A DNA stretch of 50,516 nt, taken from positions 1 through 50,516 of IMG/VR virus record IMGVR_UViG_3300046501_000664; one strand, written 5' to 3'. Made by a program: the position numbers and the translations under genes. The notes under the pieces were generated by a model. The model worked only from the letters and a program-made list of their open reading frames with translations, did not search any database and was not told the DNA's origin. Shown here one piece after another: positions 1 through 9,005 of this stretch (position 1 is the first letter of the stretch; each line of letters begins with the position of its first letter). Source of the stretch: a virus.

Positions 1-219
1 TCATTTCGTCACCTCGAATGCGGCGCCCGCGCTGGGACTGAAGCGGGTTGGCGTGTTGCCGAGCTGAAGGCGCCACCCGCCATCTTTCGCGAAAATATCG
101 GTGGTAACCCAATCGTTACCCACCCGCTTTTCCACCGCTACCGAACCCCCGCCAGCCTTGACCACAAGCGTGTGAGCGCCATAGCTGTACTGCAAAATGA
201 ATTGAGTTGTGAACATCAT
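1..219 (-). CDS. Small hypothetical phage protein next to the lysis genes
   Basis: A complete 72-residue reading frame ends exactly at base 1 of the window. It lies 17 bp downstream of the spanin gene in the same direction, so it is probably the last gene of the lysis/late transcript. The protein has no signal peptide or membrane segment and is rich in short beta-prone stretches. I do not recognise a family. Start choice is uncertain because two ATG codons are adjacent. Confidence 0.6.
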   Translation of the reverse strand: MMFTTQFILQYSYGAHTLVVKAGGGSVAVEKRVGNDWVTTDIFAKDGGWRLQLGNTPTRFSPSAGAAFEVTK

Positions 220-235
220 TACCTCCCCGGCAGAT

Positions 236-757
236 TTACTTCGTAAGTGATGCCCAGGCCCGTTCGCAGGTCAGTCCTGCGCGGCGGGCATCGTCAAATC
301 CTTTCGCCAGCTCTCGATTTCGAGCGACAGACCGGTCGAGCAGTCCGGAGAGCACCAAGGCGGCGCGGCGGGTTGCTTCGCCTCTGTCGGCAAGGCCGGG
401 ATCGCCGGGCACGCCGGCGCCGGCGGCGATAACTCTGGCGGTGTCGCTGCGCAGCCCGTCAGCAGCAGCGCTAGCAGCGGCAATGCCAATCGCAGCAGCC
501 GCCCCCTGTTCTTTTGAGTCATTGGCTACCTCGTTCACCGCGGTCTGGCGGCGCTGTTCTTCGGTTCGGTTTTCGGTAGTGCGGGCGACCAGAGCCTTGG
601 CCTGCAAAGCGGCCTGGTCAGATTGTTGTGCTTGCCAGCGGAGCTCGGTGACGGTGACGCCGTGGTTGTAAGAGCCGTATAGCGCCGCAGCGGCCAGGCC
701 AATCAGCAGGAGCACAGCCCCGATCTGGGCCAGCACCTTTAATTGGCCCGGATTCAT
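236..757 (-). CDS. Rz: Rz-like inner-membrane spanin (i-spanin)
   Basis: The 173-residue product has one N-terminal membrane anchor (about residues 5-28) followed by a long Ala/Gln/Glu/Arg-rich periplasmic helix, the architecture of lambda Rz. It should pair with the nested Rz1 lipoprotein to fuse inner and outer membranes at the last step of lysis. The ATG at 757 overlaps the endolysin stop in an ATGA, which favours it over an upstream in-frame start at 862 that would add 35 unlikely residues. The family is inferred from topology, coding arrangement and position. Confidence 0.85.
   Translation of the reverse strand: MNPGQLKVLAQIGAVLLLIGLAAAALYGSYNHGVTVTELRWQAQQSDQAALQAKALVARTTENRTEEQRRQTAVNEVANDSKEQGAAAAIGIAAASAAADGLRSDTARVIAAGAGVPGDPGLADRGEATRRAALVLSGLLDRSVARNRELAKGFDDARRAGLTCERAWASLTK
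271..522 (-). CDS. Rz1: Rz1-like outer-membrane spanin lipoprotein nested in Rz
   Basis: This 83-residue frame lies wholly inside the Rz gene in another frame of the same strand, as in lambda. It has an arginine-containing n-region, a leucine-rich signal sequence and a lipobox ending L-T-G-C with the lipidated cysteine at residue 24. A proline-rich segment follows, as in Rz1 proteins. It should be lipidated, anchored in the outer membrane and bind the C terminus of Rz across the periplasm. Nested coding, lipobox and proline content together make the call firm. Confidence 0.85.
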   Translation of the reverse strand: MTQKNRGRLLRLALPLLALLLTGCAATPPELSPPAPACPAIPALPTEAKQPAAPPWCSPDCSTGLSLEIESWRKDLTMPAAQD

Positions 758-1263
758 GCCAGAGCCCCGCCGACGGCCTTGTATTGTGTGAGCAAGACAT
801 CGAGGCGATGCTCGCGCTGGCCGTACCCGGCACCCGGGAGGCTTGCCCAGATATTCCGGCATTTGATGACTGCCGCCTCGAAGCGGCCGGCGATCACATC
901 AGGCAGGGCCCGACATTCCTTGATGTGCTGGATAGCCAGCCGGTCCTGGCTGACCGGGCCAAAGTCAGGCAGCTTCAGTAGCGCTTTGTAGTGCGGCCAA
1001 TCCTTTTTCATCTGCTGGTACCGACCCGACGCGTTTGAGGTCAGGCCCGTGCGGTTGACGGTCTTGGATGGCCGACCCTTGGCAAATGGATGGTCGCTGT
1101 AGTCGGTGAACGTCTCTGGCTTGCCATCGAAGCCAGTCACGATCACGTCGTAGCCGTTGTCGCGGGTCGCCAGAGAGGTGCTGGTGCCTTCGCTCCAGGC
1201 GATCATGTCCAGAAAGGCGAGCACATTTCGGCCGCCGGCCTGTTGTTCGGTAATACGAGGCAT
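754..1263 (-). CDS. R: Endolysin, lambda R-type murein transglycosylase
   Basis: The 169-residue product resembles lambda R along its length. The N-terminal F-L-D-M-I-A-W-S-E-G-T block carries the expected catalytic glutamate at residue 25 (E19 in lambda R). G-Y-D-V-I-V, F-T-D-Y-S-D-H-P and the C-terminal N-I-W-A-S-L-P-G-A-G-Y-G-Q block are also shared. It cleaves the MurNAc-GlcNAc bond of peptidoglycan. No signal peptide or SAR segment is seen, so it should depend on a holin for release. It overlaps Rz by ATGA. Confidence 0.95.
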   Translation of the reverse strand: MPRITEQQAGGRNVLAFLDMIAWSEGTSTSLATRDNGYDVIVTGFDGKPETFTDYSDHPFAKGRPSKTVNRTGLTSNASGRYQQMKKDWPHYKALLKLPDFGPVSQDRLAIQHIKECRALPDVIAGRFEAAVIKCRNIWASLPGAGYGQREHRLDVLLTQYKAVGGALA

Positions 1264-1277
1264 GGCTTTCTCCAGGC

Positions 1278-1302
1278 AAAAAAAATCCCGCTCGATGGCG
1301 GG
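1278..1302 (-). terminator. Intrinsic terminator upstream of the endolysin gene
   Basis: Read on the minus strand, a CCCGC/GCGGG stem with a 6-nt loop is followed by an eight-T run after one A. It lies only 15 bp before the endolysin start, so late transcripts from the tail region would stop here unless antiterminated, or the lysis genes have another promoter. Confidence 0.7.
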
Positions 1303-1359
1303 TATGGTGGCCAGATGTGTATCAGCGCTAAGCTGTGCGCTCTATGAAGGGAGTCAGAA

Positions 1360-1578
1360 ATGAAGAAGGTGTTTGCAATGCTGATGCTAGCCGCGCTTGG
1401 TGGCTGTGCGGCCTACAGCGAAAGAGGCACTGGGGAAGGTGGTCGCGAGATCGGTAGCAAGGGATACACCGTGCGCTGCGATGCCACACCAGCGAATCAA
1501 CCAGGATGCTATTCGCCAGCCCCAGCTTTCTCATGGCGGCCTTTCGAGAACATAAAATTCAAGCTCGGGCAAAACTGA
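1360..1578 (+). CDS. Small lipoprotein, probable moron on the opposite strand
   Basis: A 72-residue protein starts after a good ribosome site (GAAGGGAG, about 8 nt upstream). It has a short signal peptide and a lipobox ending A-L-G-G-C with the cysteine at residue 16. It is the only plus-strand gene in the left 34 kb, lying between the endolysin and the tail genes and between two minus-strand terminators. That fits an independently expressed lysogenic-conversion gene. The mature part contains two more cysteines and no motif I recognise. Confidence 0.7.
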   Translation: MKKVFAMLMLAALGGCAAYSERGTGEGGREIGSKGYTVRCDATPANQPGCYSPAPAFSWRPFENIKFKLGQN

Positions 1579-1632
1579 CAAGATCTGGATGGGCGATCGC
1601 GGACGCTGGCTCATCCTGGACTCTCCACACAT

Positions 1633-1655
1633 AAAAAAAACCCGCACGGGGCGGG
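1633..1655 (-). terminator. Intrinsic terminator at the end of the tail operon
   Basis: On the minus strand a CCCGC/GCGGG hairpin is followed by eight T residues, 19 bp after the stop of the 1674-1904 gene. It would end the long structural transcript. Confidence 0.8.
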
Positions 1656-1673
1656 CATTGGGCTGGGTAGCGT

Positions 1674-1904
1674 TCACTCGGCAGCAGGCGACTCTTCCGG
1701 CGTTTGGGCAGGTTCTGGGACCGCCTTGGTGCTAATCGTGACCTTAGCGCTGTAGCTGTTCAGCAGCTGCGCGGTGCGGATCGACGACTGTGGGAAAGAC
1801 TGTAAGATCTCCCGCGCTTTGGCGTCCGCCTCGGCTTCGGTAGCGTATTCCACTTGGTTGTTCGGGTCGTACGAGTTCGCACCATTGATGACGATGAAAG
1901 GCAT
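1674..1904 (-). CDS. Hypothetical small phage protein
   Basis: A 76-residue acidic protein is encoded after the tail-fibre accessory genes and before a terminator. It begins M-P-F-I-V-I-N-G and has a central segment rich in Ala and Glu and a C-terminal tail rich in Pro, Glu and Ala. No domain is recognised. Its place beside tail genes suggests a virion-accessory or late role, but that is inference. Confidence 0.6.
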   Translation of the reverse strand: MPFIVINGANSYDPNNQVEYATEAEADAKAREILQSFPQSSIRTAQLLNSYSAKVTISTKAVPEPAQTPEESPAAE

Positions 1905-1934
1905 GGTATATCTCCAGCATTAGGTTTGGGTTAA

Positions 1935-2630
1935 TCAGTAATTGGTGACGTCCACCACCAACATTCGAGACGGGTACTCGGATATAGATTGCATTCCGGG
2001 CGTCCTGTCTGCGTAGGTGTTCGTGTAGGTCCCTTGGGATTGAACCTGCAAGCTATCACCAACATTCTTTGTGCAGTCTAGAAAGCTTTGAAGCATGCAT
2101 TTTGTTGTGCTTCCTGGATCAACCGGACTATTGGCAACAATGTAGCGATATCCATAATCGCACATCACGGTGGCCAGCCGCTTCCCAGGATAACTACGAG
2201 TTTCAAGGTTCGAATTATTGCGCTCCCAATAGTCCAAGACTCGAAGGTATTTTTTGTTGGAGTCGAATACGAGCCTTGATTGAGCATTGAATATCTGGAT
2301 TCCCGAGTTGCCAGGGCCCTCATTACTCGAGTTGTCGAACACAAACCACTCCACAGCTGTATTCGCGTTCTCTCCATTGAAAATATTGAACGTGAATGTA
2401 TTGCCGCTTCGGGACATGAGCCACGAAGCGACGAACCCAGCACTCAGTACCGCGAGTACCGGTGCTTCCCCAGTCACCGTCACCTGTATGTAGGAGTTGG
2501 TAGGCCCCCCGCTCGCCATGTTCGACGGGGCAATGGTTCCACTCCCCCGCGATTTCAGCTCCATGTTCAGGTAGTCGGCGTCGATCTGGATAAATCCGGA
2601 ATCGTTGAAGATCTGCATTCCTGACGGCAT
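1935..2630 (-). CDS. Tail-tip accessory protein, DUF6453-like (tentative)
   Basis: The 231-residue product starts at the ATG at 2630, which shares one base with the stop of the upstream 97-residue gene (TGATG). Continuing the frame further upstream would only read through that gene out of frame. The opening M-Q-I-F-N-D-S-G-F-I-Q-I-D is typical of small proteins found directly behind J-type fibres in Pseudomonas phages, from memory the DUF6453 family. It is beta-rich and has no signal peptide. It could cap or chaperone the fibre or bind the host surface. Confidence 0.65.
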   Translation of the reverse strand: MPSGMQIFNDSGFIQIDADYLNMELKSRGSGTIAPSNMASGGPTNSYIQVTVTGEAPVLAVLSAGFVASWLMSRSGNTFTFNIFNGENANTAVEWFVFDNSSNEGPGNSGIQIFNAQSRLVFDSNKKYLRVLDYWERNNSNLETRSYPGKRLATVMCDYGYRYIVANSPVDPGSTTKCMLQSFLDCTKNVGDSLQVQSQGTYTNTYADRTPGMQSISEYPSRMLVVDVTNY

Positions 2631-2923
2631 CAATAAACCCCGTAGCTGAAAAATATCGGGCCGCGGCCTGCTGACCAACTGATGGTTCGGCCGCTGACAC
2701 TCACCTGGCATCTTGGCACCGACTGATAGATAGGGCCCATAGGCGGCTCGGTATACTTCGCAATGAAGACGCGAACACCGCCGGCCATATCTGGCACCGT
2801 GACCGAACCAGCAACATTCTGCTGGGTCGTTACGGTACCTATGACCTTGGATATCGAATCTCCAGTCCCTAAAATGAGCTGCGCGTTTGCGTTGTAACAC
2901 TCTAGGCCTTGTCCCATTACCAA
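2630..2923 (-). CDS. Small tail-fibre-associated protein
   Basis: This 97-residue protein overlaps the end of the J-like gene by 7 nt and its stop overlaps the next start, so the three genes are translationally coupled. It is beta-rich with many Gly, Val, Thr and Ser and ends in an aromatic stretch (F-F-S-Y-G-V-Y). No family is recognised with confidence. Position argues for a tail-tip or fibre assembly role. Confidence 0.65.
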   Translation of the reverse strand: MVMGQGLECYNANAQLILGTGDSISKVIGTVTTQQNVAGSVTVPDMAGGVRVFIAKYTEPPMGPIYQSVPRCQVSVSGRTISWSAGRGPIFFSYGVY

Positions 2924-5900
2924 CTCCCAATGCGCACACGAACTACGTTATCTATGATCCAGGTCGAGTTCATATCGTTGTCGATCCGATAGGTACTACC
3001 GTTATTCCGGTTGGCATAGATAATCTGTCCGGAATCAAAGTCGATCCTCAACCGTGGGTAACCTGCAACCGTGTATTGCGCCGATTGCAGAGTCTGCCCA
3101 ATAACGCCATTTGTGATCGTCGCCTTCTTGATATAGGCATCCGCAAGAAAGACTTGACCGTTCTCAACAGCGAACGGCGATGACAAAGTGCCGCTCAAAT
3201 TCGACGGCAGCACCACAAACCTGTCGGCGCTGACTGCGAACGTCGACTGGGTCAGGCCGCCGTCACTTTCAAGGCCTAACCCAAAACCGGCTGCCACCTT
3301 CAATCCCCCGCTCGTCGTCATGACTTTCACGGAATACTGAGCGTTGACCTTCCCATCGAGCGTGGACAGCGCTGTTGACGTCTGTTGCACAGAGGCATTG
3401 GTATCGCCAAGCGACGACTGGACCGTGTCAACGCGCCTGCCTAGCGCGGTGTCCGCATTCGACCTCGCCGTCGCCTCGGTCTGAACCGCTGTATTGACGC
3501 TTCCTACCGATGTCTGAAGCGAGGTGATCTGTTGGGCTTGGGCGGTCTGGGTAGTGCCTTGCTGGGTAACCGTCGACGACAGCGAGTTGAGCGCTCGACT
3601 GGATGCCGCCGGCGCGGACCTTCCTACAGCGATCCAGTCAACCTCGAACGTATCCGCCGCAGTGGAGCCCAAATCAAGGCGCAGACCTAGGATCGTATTG
3701 CTGATCCAGTCAGCACCACCAGCGTCAAGCGCGGCCATGTCGTATTCCAGCGTGATACTTTGCCCAACAGCCAAGTTGGGATTGGTCCTGTTCTTGTAGT
3801 AGGCCCCCCATGAATGCCCAGCCGTGCGATAGAAAAGCCTCCCATCCCAGCCAGCTCCGCCGGTTCTAGTAACTCGCACGCGCACCAGCGTGTACAGTGC
3901 GCCTGGCACCGCAATGGTCGGACTCATGACATAAGGGTCACTGCCGGACGATGCTACTACCAGCTTGCCGCCACTGGCCGATATCGTTCCCCCGCTGACC
4001 GTCCAACCCTCTACAGACGTGTCGAACTGCCACACCGCGTCAGCTGCCGGGTCCAGACCAGAAGCCCCAAGACTTCCTTGAATCGTGGACACACTGTTAT
4101 TCAGATCAACAATGCTGTTGCTCTGGCTGGTATTTACCCCTTCAACCGCCGTTACTCGATTGCTGATCGTGTCTACCGCCGAAGCACTGGCCTTGGTGGC
4201 CAGCCCGTTGGTGGTGCTGTTCACAGCATTTTCCAACGTAGTGGTGCGCGCCCCCACACTTGTCAGCGTGTTGCCTTGTTGGCTGACGCTCGAGGATAGC
4301 GAGTCCACTGCAGCAGACGTTGCCGCCTGCGCGCTGGCCACGGCTTGAACGGATGCCGAGTACGCCGTTGCGGTAGTTCCCTCCTGGAACTGTACGTTGT
4401 CCAACTCGATCCACATGTCGGCGGCTGCGCCCGACCTGTTCAAGAGTCGACCGGCCCAGACCTGTGCAGCCACAGCGCCCGCCGGCGCGACAGCGGTGAA
4501 ACTGAAACGCGCAAATGTCGTACCCACCTGAGTCTCTGCAAGTTGCGAGGTCGAGATGACGGTACCGGCGCTGTTCATCCACTGGATGTACGTGGCCAGG
4601 CGCGCCGAAGGGCTCGACAGACGAGCGTAGACGCTGAGGGTGTAGCTCTGCCCCTCCACCACCTTTGGACGATCTCCGTCCGTAGATTGCCAGTTCAGGT
4701 CGATGTAGCCACCGTTTGCAAGGGCTGCGCGGGTCAGACGGACCGCCTTTGTGCTGGAAGACAGCGGCGAATCCACAAACGTCAACGTCGGCGCCGCCGA
4801 AGCACTGCTACCGGTACGCCAGTAAAGGGGACGATCGTTGACGCCTGCGGGCAACTGCTCAAAAGAGCTGTTGGCCAGAAGGTTGTCACCGCCCATTGAC
4901 CCGATGCTGTTATTGAGCTGAGTCAACTGACCGCTGACACTGGTCAGCCCGGTTTCGGTCTGAGTAACGCGCCCAGTGAGTGCGGTGGTGGCCGCTGCCT
5001 GGGTCGTGATATTGCCTTTGATCACTCCGACACTGTCGGACCACCCAGACATTGTCGCGCCTAACTCCAGCTTCACCCGGTCGTATTCCATGAATCCGCT
5101 GGTGGCTGGACTGGTAGGGCCCTGTCGCGTGCGAATTCGTAGATTTACCTGCGTGGTGCCGACAGGCGCTGGCGTACTGGTGAGCTTGTATCGGCCCCAG
5201 ACCTCAGAGACAGCGATGTTGCCGCTGTTTGTCTCGCCTATCAGTGTGGATGCGGCGTTTCGGAACTGGATGGTCAACTGCAAGCCCAGCCCGGCCGTAC
5301 CACGTGCATGCACGGAAAGCGTGAACACTTGCGAGTCGGAGGCCGCAGAGCGCGCCGCGGTATTGGAGTCGATCACGCCGCCGGCGGCCGGTATCGCTAC
5401 TTCGGCCCTCCAAGCCTTACCCAACGGATCGAGGGTCGACGCAACCAGCGAAGAAACAAACGTAGCCTCGGCGCCGGAACCTATCGTCCAGCCTTCCGGT
5501 AGTGTGGCATTAGCTGGGCTCACGGTATCGAACGACGGGTTGTAGACGAAGTTCTCGCCGCCCAAACTGGCCAGCGAGGTATTGATGCTGGTGATTGCCG
5601 AACCTGCCGCAGTGAGATCCGTCCCCAATTGGGTAACGGTGTTGCTCAGTGATTGCACCGTGGATGCGTCGGCCTTGGTGTTAGCCACGGCCAGGGCATT
5701 GGCCGCAGCCGTTGCAGCATCGGTGGCTACCTTGTCAGTGACCGCCGCCCAGGCCGAGCCATTCCAGCGTTTGGGTGTGTTCGTCCCTCCAGTGATGTCG
5801 ATCCATAAATTTTGGGCGAGTTGATCCGCGGCCGCCGGCGCGGCGGCCTGGACGAGCACCTTGCCTTTGCTGCCGGCCAGCGTCGCCGCATTGTTCGCGG

Positions 5901-8900
5901 CGGTCTGGGCGGCAGTGACATTGTTGTTCGTCGCGGTCAGGCTGTTATTCAGCCCGGTGATTGCGGTGCCCTGGCTGCTGATGGAGCCCTCAGCCGTTGT
6001 CACACGGTTGCCCAAGCTCTGGACGCTGCTGGCCGACGCCTTGCCGTCCACGTCTGTGCGCAGCCCGGTGATCTGCTGCGCCTGGGCGGTATTTACACCC
6101 TCCACGGATGTGACTTTGGTTTCCACCGTCTGGACGCGCGCGGCCAAGCCATTGGCGGTTGCGACCGCCTGGCCGACGTTCAGCCAGTATTCAGTGTTGG
6201 GCGGCGGTGTGCCGACCGGTACCGCCTTGCTCGCCTGGTAGATAATGCCGTCGTCGCCCAACACGCTTTGGCCAGCGGTGTAGGTCTGGTCAGGCTTGTA
6301 GGGCATCGAGTCGGACAGGTCCGCGATTGCATCGATCTGCCCCTGCAACTCCGCCTTCACATTGCCCAGTTCGCCATCAACCGCGGCGATCTGCTCGCCC
6401 AATTGATCCCTGGCTTCCTGTACGCGCTCGTTGACTGAACCCGGGCCGGTGCCGGTGATCAGCTCGATTTCTGCAGCCAGTTCTTGGCCCAGCGCCGACT
6501 TGCCTACCTCACCTGCGATCTGATCCAAAATCGCACCGGCATCGCTGCTGGCCTCACCGCGCACGCCTACGCCCGCTGGATAGAACGGACCAATGTTGCC
6601 GGTGCGGTCCACCAATCGTGCCCAGAAGAAGAACGCCGCGCCCGCGCGCAGGTTCTGCAACACGTAGTCGCTTTGTGGGTACGCCAAGTCCGAAAGCTTG
6701 GTCGCAGCAGTGACGTCAGTACCAGGGCTATACCAGAGCTCGGTGCGCTGGGTGTCTTCCGCACCTGATGGGAAGGTCCAGTGCACACCGATGCCGAACA
6801 GCAGGCTTTCGGTGGTAATTGAGGTGACTGCTGGTGGGAGGCCGATTTTTCCCTGAAGGATCGTAGGCTCTGAATAGGCCCACAGAGAAGCGTTGCCATT
6901 CACACCTACGGCTGAGACGCGGGCCGTGTATGTGCCGCTGTAAACGCCAGGCACTTCCATTGCTGCTGTGTAAGTGATGCCGGCGTAGATCCAGTCACCC
7001 GAGTCTTTTTTCCACCACACATTGTAGCTTTGAGCGCCCTTCGCTTGATCCCATGTGATCCTCATAGTGGCCACAGTCAGACCTTGCTTGACCGCGTCAT
7101 AGGTGGATAGCTTGACATTGGTCGGCAGCGCCTGGAGCGCGCCGGGCAGGATCGTCGTCGGCGGCGTGACGATCTGGGCACCGCTGTCGATGGCTGCAAA
7201 TTTGCTTGCGTTGTGTTGCACAGCCACGATGTCGTACTGCAGTTTGTCGTCGCCGAAGTTCTCGGCAATGGTGAGGATGCGGTAGGTCTCTGGCACGACC
7301 TCGGCCGTCTCGATCGCATAGACCGATTCAGCGATAGGAGCGGCGTCGAAGTTGCTGGTCACCGACACCACCCGGCCGGCAACGGAGCGGATGATGCGAG
7401 TCTGGGCCACGCCGTTCGGCTGAATCACCACCAGGGTATCGCCGGCGGCGACGGTCAGGTCGTCGTCAACGGTGATGCTGCCAACAGTCGAGGATTTGAC
7501 CCGCCCACCGATAGGCTTGCCGGCATAGTGCTGGTCGGCCACGCGGACGATCTGTCCCGGACGCGCCAAAGTACCGTCCAGGCCGACACTGAACTGAATG
7601 GTGCCGGTTTCGAGCTGGTTAGTCAGCAGGGTGTAATGCCCCAGGCGTTGAGCCTGGCCCTGCGACACGCAGCCGAAAGCAGTGATCTCGGTTTCGCGAA
7701 CACCATAGCGGGCAATCGACTGCTGGTTCTGGACGTATTCCACGCGCTGCGCGCCGAAGTTGTCGCGGTCGGTCCAGCTGACTTTTGCCACGCTGTAGCG
7801 GGTGGAACCTGACGATCCGACGCGGGAGAACATGCCACCGATGACGTTCGAGTTGGTGTAGGTGTACATAGGATCGCTGGGCATATCTGCCGAGGCAATT
7901 ACCTGGCTGCCGGCGTAGTAGGCCATCCCTCGGAAGATGCTGGCCATGTCCTGAAGCACCTGGAGCGCGTCGGCGCGCGATTGCAGGTACAGGTTGCAGG
8001 TGAATCGAGGCTCCATCCCACCTTTGCCGTCATCCAACAAGGCATCGCAGTACTGTGCGATCTGGTACAGCTCCCACTTGTCGACGTTGTCGCTGCTGAT
8101 GAAGCGGCCCAGGCCGTAGCGGTCGTTCAGGATGATGTCGCGGTAGATCCAGGGCGGGCAGTCGGTCCAGGCGAGCTTGAATGTACCGTCCCATGTGCCG
8201 CTGTAGGTGCGGCTGGACGGTTCGTAGTTGCTCGGTACCTGGATGATACGGCCACGGATTCGGTACGCACGCTCCGGTATGTTCGAGAACTGGCTGGCAT
8301 CGATCTTGAGCCCCACTAGGGCGGTGTAGGGGTACTGCAGCTTAGCGTCGATCACCTCGGTGTAGCTGACTATGGTGGTGGTGTCGCCAATCTTGGCGTC
8401 TGCTGAATCTGGCGTGGTGCGGCGAACGCGTACGCTCCAACCCTCTTCCGCCGCGGGCAAATCAATGCGGTGGGACCGCTGGTAGCCGGTTGTGGTCTTG
8501 CCGGTGAATGCGCTGGTGACCACGGGCGCAAAGCTGCCACCATCGGTGGAAAGCTCAATCACGTAGTTGACGGTGAAGCCGTTGGTGTCACCGTCGCTGT
8601 TCTGCTGAAAAAGGCTCGATGCGCCCAGGCGCAGGCGTACACCGGAAAGCTGCAGGTTGCTGAGACTCTGCGTCCACGCCTGGCTATTGGTCAGCTCTAC
8701 GCCGACGGCATGCTCACTCTCCACCGAGGGAAAGCCAGTGATGTAGTCCTGGTCGTGATCGCCGTACCGTTGCTCCCAGGTCACGCCGCTGAAGTTCATG
8801 CTGCCGTCCGCGCCGGCCAGCGGGGTTTGGTCCAGGAAGATCGACTGAGCGCCATTCACCAGGCCGACGATTGGACCCTCACTGATGCCATCCAGGATAT

Positions 8901-8997
8901 TCGCATAGCTGGTATTGATCAGGCTGTCTGGGCTTTCTACAGGCGTGTGGGCGCTGTCGCTACCCCCCTTGGAGCCGCGAATAGTCAGTGCATTCAT
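2917..8997 (-). CDS. J: Tail tip / host-specificity protein J with extended fibre
   Basis: The 2026-residue product is the lambda J homologue. The N-terminal block (H-T-P...D-A-I-S-E-G-P-I-like, here D-G-I-S-E-G-P-I-V-G) and roughly the first 600 residues form the baseplate hub/tail-tip domain. A fibronectin-III-like segment follows near residues 630-740. The distal part is a long Ala/Thr/Gln coiled-coil array broken by three jelly-roll, carbohydrate-binding-like modules near residues 1147, 1367 and 1645 (the first two open G-G-[ED]-N and an N-x-S-F block). The C terminus resembles the DUF1983 region of J. It is much longer than lambda J (1132 residues), so this phage probably carries its receptor-binding fibre on J itself. 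Confidence 0.93.
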   Translation of the reverse strand: MNALTIRGSKGGSDSAHTPVESPDSLINTSYANILDGISEGPIVGLVNGAQSIFLDQTPLAGADGSMNFSGVTWEQRYGDHDQDYITGFPSVESEHAVGVELTNSQAWTQSLSNLQLSGVRLRLGASSLFQQNSDGDTNGFTVNYVIELSTDGGSFAPVVTSAFTGKTTTGYQRSHRIDLPAAEEGWSVRVRRTTPDSADAKIGDTTTIVSYTEVIDAKLQYPYTALVGLKIDASQFSNIPERAYRIRGRIIQVPSNYEPSSRTYSGTWDGTFKLAWTDCPPWIYRDIILNDRYGLGRFISSDNVDKWELYQIAQYCDALLDDGKGGMEPRFTCNLYLQSRADALQVLQDMASIFRGMAYYAGSQVIASADMPSDPMYTYTNSNVIGGMFSRVGSSGSTRYSVAKVSWTDRDNFGAQRVEYVQNQQSIARYGVRETEITAFGCVSQGQAQRLGHYTLLTNQLETGTIQFSVGLDGTLARPGQIVRVADQHYAGKPIGGRVKSSTVGSITVDDDLTVAAGDTLVVIQPNGVAQTRIIRSVAGRVVSVTSNFDAAPIAESVYAIETAEVVPETYRILTIAENFGDDKLQYDIVAVQHNASKFAAIDSGAQIVTPPTTILPGALQALPTNVKLSTYDAVKQGLTVATMRITWDQAKGAQSYNVWWKKDSGDWIYAGITYTAAMEVPGVYSGTYTARVSAVGVNGNASLWAYSEPTILQGKIGLPPAVTSITTESLLFGIGVHWTFPSGAEDTQRTELWYSPGTDVTAATKLSDLAYPQSDYVLQNLRAGAAFFFWARLVDRTGNIGPFYPAGVGVRGEASSDAGAILDQIAGEVGKSALGQELAAEIELITGTGPGSVNERVQEARDQLGEQIAAVDGELGNVKAELQGQIDAIADLSDSMPYKPDQTYTAGQSVLGDDGIIYQASKAVPVGTPPPNTEYWLNVGQAVATANGLAARVQTVETKVTSVEGVNTAQAQQITGLRTDVDGKASASSVQSLGNRVTTAEGSISSQGTAITGLNNSLTATNNNVTAAQTAANNAATLAGSKGKVLVQAAAPAAADQLAQNLWIDITGGTNTPKRWNGSAWAAVTDKVATDAATAAANALAVANTKADASTVQSLSNTVTQLGTDLTAAGSAITSINTSLASLGGENFVYNPSFDTVSPANATLPEGWTIGSGAEATFVSSLVASTLDPLGKAWRAEVAIPAAGGVIDSNTAARSAASDSQVFTLSVHARGTAGLGLQLTIQFRNAASTLIGETNSGNIAVSEVWGRYKLTSTPAPVGTTQVNLRIRTRQGPTSPATSGFMEYDRVKLELGATMSGWSDSVGVIKGNITTQAAATTALTGRVTQTETGLTSVSGQLTQLNNSIGSMGGDNLLANSSFEQLPAGVNDRPLYWRTGSSASAAPTLTFVDSPLSSSTKAVRLTRAALANGGYIDLNWQSTDGDRPKVVEGQSYTLSVYARLSSPSARLATYIQWMNSAGTVISTSQLAETQVGTTFARFSFTAVAPAGAVAAQVWAGRLLNRSGAAADMWIELDNVQFQEGTTATAYSASVQAVASAQAATSAAVDSLSSSVSQQGNTLTSVGARTTTLENAVNSTTNGLATKASASAVDTISNRVTAVEGVNTSQSNSIVDLNNSVSTIQGSLGASGLDPAADAVWQFDTSVEGWTVSGGTISASGGKLVVASSGSDPYVMSPTIAVPGALYTLVRVRVTRTGGAGWDGRLFYRTAGHSWGAYYKNRTNPNLAVGQSITLEYDMAALDAGGADWISNTILGLRLDLGSTAADTFEVDWIAVGRSAPAASSRALNSLSSTVTQQGTTQTAQAQQITSLQTSVGSVNTAVQTEATARSNADTALGRRVDTVQSSLGDTNASVQQTSTALSTLDGKVNAQYSVKVMTTSGGLKVAAGFGLGLESDGGLTQSTFAVSADRFVVLPSNLSGTLSSPFAVENGQVFLADAYIKKATITNGVIGQTLQSAQYTVAGYPRLRIDFDSGQIIYANRNNGSTYRIDNDMNSTWIIDNVVRVRIGSW

Positions 8998-9005
8998 GGA
9001 GAGTC

